Shown here: positions 6,163 through 7,884 of the stretch, one piece after another
Numbering within the stretch: position 1 is the first letter of the stretch
Layout: each line of letters opens with the position of its first letter
From: Limisphaerales bacterium
GTDB lineage: Bacteria; Verrucomicrobiota; Verrucomicrobiia; Limisphaerales; UBA11358
NCBI GenBank assembly: GCA_003455565.1
Contig: DMQW01000344.1
Location: 17,136 to 25,019, forward strand
Length of the DNA: 7,884 nt
Direction of reading: 5' to 3'
Program-made: the position numbers and the translations under genes
Notes under the pieces: model-generated
The model's input: the letters and a program-made list of their open reading frames with translations, nothing else
The model's database searches: none
What the model was told of the DNA's origin: nothing

Positions 6163-6351
6163 ATGAAAGACAATGCACAAAAAAGCGGTGTGGTGGATGA
6201 CCGGATCCGCCTGGACGAAAATGCCGCCTGCGATCGTTGCGGAAGGTTTGGCGCTTACCAAGTGGGGGATCGGCAACTGTGTCCGGGGCGTTACGAAGGC
6301 TGCGGCTCCTGCTGCCCGGAATTCGGGAAAGATGATCTGTGGCAGGCGTGA
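6163..6351 (+). CDS. Small Cys-rich putative zinc-ribbon protein
   Basis: 62 residues with six cysteines: CDRC (23, 26), LCPGRYEGC (40, 47) and GSCCPEFG (50, 51). Short acidic N-terminus, no signal peptide or membrane segment. The first CxxC and LCP fit one half of a zinc ribbon, but the residue three after Cys40, where a second CxxC would finish, is Arg43; ligands could instead come from Cys47, Cys50 or Cys51. I do not assign a family name. It begins 56 bp after nsrR on the same strand, so may share its transcript and its NO response. No Shine-Dalgarno is visible before ATG 6163. Coding is supported by the clustered Cys pattern and the CGSCCPEF sequence, which resembles small conserved hypothetical proteins I have seen. 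Function unknown; zinc or thiol chemistry is an inference. Confidence 0.72.
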   Translation: MKDNAQKSGVVDDRIRLDENAACDRCGRFGAYQVGDRQLCPGRYEGCGSCCPEFGKDDLWQA

Positions 6352-6353
6352 GT

Positions 6354-6368
6354 TGTCAATCTGTGACA
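6354..6368. promoter_or_regulatory. Small perfect palindrome TGTCA-N5-TGACA in the 6352-6537 intergenic stretch
   Basis: TGTCA (6354-6358) and TGACA (6364-6368) are exact reverse complements five bases apart, just after the stop of the Cys-rich gene. It could be an operator for the downstream gene cluster, but is far (about 170 bp) from its start. It is not an NsrR or a standard CRP/FNR site. The rest of 6352-6537 is non-coding as far as I can see, more AT-rich near its right end, with no convincing terminator. Confidence 0.25.
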
Positions 6369-6537
6369 TCATGGAGGCACTGACAATCAATATCACGTCA
6401 ATCAGCGTTCGAGCCAGTCGCAAGCGCCGGCCTTCAAACGGAGGTATCGAAGGTGCTGAGCATGATCAGATGCGCCAAGCCAATTTGAAACGAGACTAAA
6501 TATAAAATCTACCGCACTCCAAGCCAAAGAATGATTT

Positions 6538-7080
6538 ATGAAACCCGACGAACAGACAACTCTACCTGCTGTTACGACCTTCAATCCCGCATCCAGCGAA
6601 CTGCTTGCCCTGACCGCCCAGCAACCCTTTTTCAAGGGACTGGATGGGCACCTGATTGAGCTGCTCGCTGATTCCATCCTGGAAATGCGATTCAAGCCAG
6701 GGGACTGGATTTATCGGCAAGGCGAATCCGCCAACCGGTTTTATCTGATCTTGGAAGGCAAGGTGTTGATTGAATCGGAAGTGAAAGAACGCGGCATGGT
6801 TACCATTCGAACACTGGGTCCGGGAGATGACTTGGGGTGGGCTTGGTTATTTCCTCCCGACTACATGCACTTCAGCGCATGCGCAGTTGATCCGATCCGG
6901 ACCATTTTCATCTACGGGACTCGCCTACGACAGAAGTGTGAAGTGAATCACGAACTGGGCTATCAACTCATGAAACGCGTTGCGGAGGTGGTGGTGCGAA
7001 ATCTCAATGCCACGCAACAACGCTTACTGGAACGCACCGACGAGCAATCTATGAAAACAACACCTGAACTTTGTCGGTGA
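6538..7080 (+). CDS. Cyclic-nucleotide-binding-fold (Crp/Fnr-like) protein without a DNA-binding domain
   Basis: 180 residues. Residues about 28-130 form a cNMP-binding beta-barrel: FKPGDWIYRQGESANRFYLI, LEGKVLI, VTIRTLGPGDDLGWAWLFPP. A helix (about 136-165) follows, ending in a polar tail, and there is no room for the C-terminal helix-turn-helix of true Crp/Fnr regulators (about 220-250 residues). The phosphate-binding cassette is atypical: GDDLGWAWLFPPDYMHFSACA replaces the usual GEL...R-A-A, so cAMP binding is doubtful and the ligand unknown. Stand-alone proteins with this GW-WLFPP loop occur elsewhere, often near redox or respiratory genes by my recollection. Start ATG 6538 has no strong Shine-Dalgarno; TATAAA at 6501-6506 may be a -10 element but lacks a convincing -35. 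The DUF488 gene follows after 13 bp. Likely a small-molecule sensor acting by protein contact (inference). Confidence 0.85.
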   Translation: MKPDEQTTLPAVTTFNPASSELLALTAQQPFFKGLDGHLIELLADSILEMRFKPGDWIYRQGESANRFYLILEGKVLIESEVKERGMVTIRTLGPGDDLGWAWLFPPDYMHFSACAVDPIRTIFIYGTRLRQKCEVNHELGYQLMKRVAEVVVRNLNATQQRLLERTDEQSMKTTPELCR

Positions 7081-7093
7081 ACTTACAGACCCG

Positions 7094-7723
7094 ATGCAAT
7101 CGAGTAAATCAAACACTGACGCAAGTGGTTTGCCGGTCATATTGACGGTGGGGCATTCCACGCGCACCCTCGCTGAATTCATTCGCCTGCTTCAGCTTCA
7201 CGCGGTCACTCGCGTCGTGGATGTGCGGACGGTGCCACGTTCACGGCATAACCCGCAATTCAACAAAGATTCATTGCCTTTGGCCCTGGAGCAGGCCGGC
7301 TTGGGATACGTTCATCTTCCGGGACTGGGCGGTCTGCGTCATGCGAAACGCGATTCGCTCAATGGCGGCTGGCGCAATGCCTCCTTTCGCGGTTATGCGG
7401 ATTACATGCAGACGCCTGAATTTGAACGGAGCCTCGAAGAATTGATCCGGTTGTCAAGCCGTGACCGGATTGCGTTGATGTGCGCCGAAGCCGTGCCGTG
7501 GCGATGTCATCGCTCGCTCATTGCCGATGCCTTGCTGGCTCGCGGCATCCGCACCGAGGACATCATGAGCCCGACCCGCCGCCAGCTTCACAGTCTGACG
7601 CCATTTGCCAAAGTTTGCGGCACCACGATCACCTATCCGGCCGAAGTCCCGCCGAGCAAGTCAAAGAAACCATCGGCTAAACGTCCGGCACCACGCCAAT
7701 CAAAGAAACCTGATTCACACTAG
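7094..7723 (+). CDS. DUF488 family protein with basic C-terminal tail
   Basis: 209 residues. Family signatures: ILTVGHSTRTLAEFIRLL (19-33), VVDVRTVPRSRHNPQF with Asp43/Arg45, YVHLPGLGGLR (72-82), FRGYADYMQTPEF (98-110) and LMCAEAVPWRCHRSLIADAL with Cys130, Glu132, Cys138, His139, Arg140. The conserved His, Asp, Arg and CAE...CHR residues suggest an active or ligand site, but the family's reaction is not established to my knowledge. The last 25 or so residues are Lys/Pro/Arg-rich and look disordered, beyond the usual family end; they might bind nucleic acid or be a dispensable tail. The gene starts 13 bp after the cNMP-fold gene and ends 12 bp before the next start, so a three-gene operon is likely. 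ATG 7094 has no clear Shine-Dalgarno. Confidence 0.88.
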   Translation: MQSSKSNTDASGLPVILTVGHSTRTLAEFIRLLQLHAVTRVVDVRTVPRSRHNPQFNKDSLPLALEQAGLGYVHLPGLGGLRHAKRDSLNGGWRNASFRGYADYMQTPEFERSLEELIRLSSRDRIALMCAEAVPWRCHRSLIADALLARGIRTEDIMSPTRRQLHSLTPFAKVCGTTITYPAEVPPSKSKKPSAKRPAPRQSKKPDSH

Positions 7724-7735
7724 AACTCATTCCTT

Positions 7736-7884
7736 ATGCAGGCATTCGACGAAGTCCATCAAGCCATCCACTATCCAGCGGATCGCCGCTTTCGTTTCTG
7801 GATCAATCCCTGGTTCGTTTTTGCGTTTATCGTCGTTGCTTTCGCTCCAATAGCGATTGCGTGGGGACAATATCTGATCGCCGG
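7736..7884 (+). CDS. N-terminus of an unrecognised membrane protein (cut by window end)
   Basis: Open frame from ATG 7736 to the window edge, 49 complete codons. It begins MQAFDEVHQAIHYPADRRFR, a polar and basic segment, followed by one strongly hydrophobic stretch, WFVFAFIVVAFAPIAIAWG, with the look of a transmembrane helix rather than a cleavable signal (preceded by 20-odd polar residues, no clear cleavage site). The preceding basic residues suggest the N-terminus faces the cytoplasm. It lies 12 bp after the DUF488 stop on the same strand, so probably the next gene of that operon. Too little is visible to name a family. Confidence 0.6.
   Translation, partial: MQAFDEVHQAIHYPADRRFRFWINPWFVFAFIVVAFAPIAIAWGQYLIA

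Noticed and set aside
6139..6169. Inverted ATGC...GCAT near the start of the Cys-rich gene as a second NsrR site.
   Set aside because: The arms are only four bases and the spacing does not fit the 11-1-11 geometry; most consensus positions do not match.
6173..6499. Overlapping 108-codon plus-strand frame across the Cys-rich gene and following intergenic region.
   Set aside because: No recognisable motif; it overlaps the Cys-rich frame, whose clustered cysteines look like real coding sequence.
1..7884. CRISPR arrays, tRNA or rRNA genes, insertion sequences, attachment sites.
   Set aside because: I saw no regularly spaced repeats, cloverleaf-like segments, transposase motifs or terminal inverted repeats when reading the window by eye.

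Overview
The window is bacterial, coding-dense and moderately GC-rich. It looks like a nitrosative-stress and Fe-S-repair locus. I cannot place the organism from sequence alone. Several genes lack a clear Shine-Dalgarno sequence while two have excellent ones, and the overall feel is of a Gram-negative such as a member of the PVC group, but that is a low-confidence guess.

Left arm (positions 1 to 5584, all minus strand, read right to left). A compact run of six genes: a canonical RIC/YtfE/ScdA di-iron Fe-S cluster repair protein; a second, degenerate RIC paralogue that has lost the N-terminal CCGG motif and several iron ligands; a DGC-domain putative zinc-binding protein with a long disordered tail; a small FMN-binding split-barrel protein resembling the Desulfovibrio FMN-binding protein; a PLP-dependent trans-sulfuration enzyme (cystathionine gamma-synthase/lyase family); and PTS enzyme I (PtsI) whose reading frame continues, without a stop, into a YjdJ-type GNAT acetyltransferase domain cut by the window edge. 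Two junctions are 4-bp ATGA overlaps and others are short gaps, so this is very probably one operon.

Divergent control region (5585 to 5674). It holds a 23-bp imperfect palindrome, 11-1-11, with a half-site AAGATGTATTT that matches what is known of NsrR operators. Divergent from the operon lies an Rrf2-family NsrR, with Asp8 and three Cys in the [4Fe-4S] ligand positions. The simplest model is that NsrR represses the ric operon and itself, and that NO destroys its cluster and derepresses both.

Right arm (6163 to 7884, plus strand). A 62-residue Cys-rich putative zinc-ribbon protein, a cyclic-nucleotide-binding-fold protein without a DNA-binding domain, a DUF488 protein with a basic tail, and the N-terminus of an unrecognised membrane protein. 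The last three are closely spaced and may form a second operon.

The most unusual points are the pairing of an intact RIC with a ligand-depleted RIC, the PtsI-GNAT fusion, and the linking of RIC proteins with trans-sulfuration and PTS phosphotransfer behind one NsrR-type operator.
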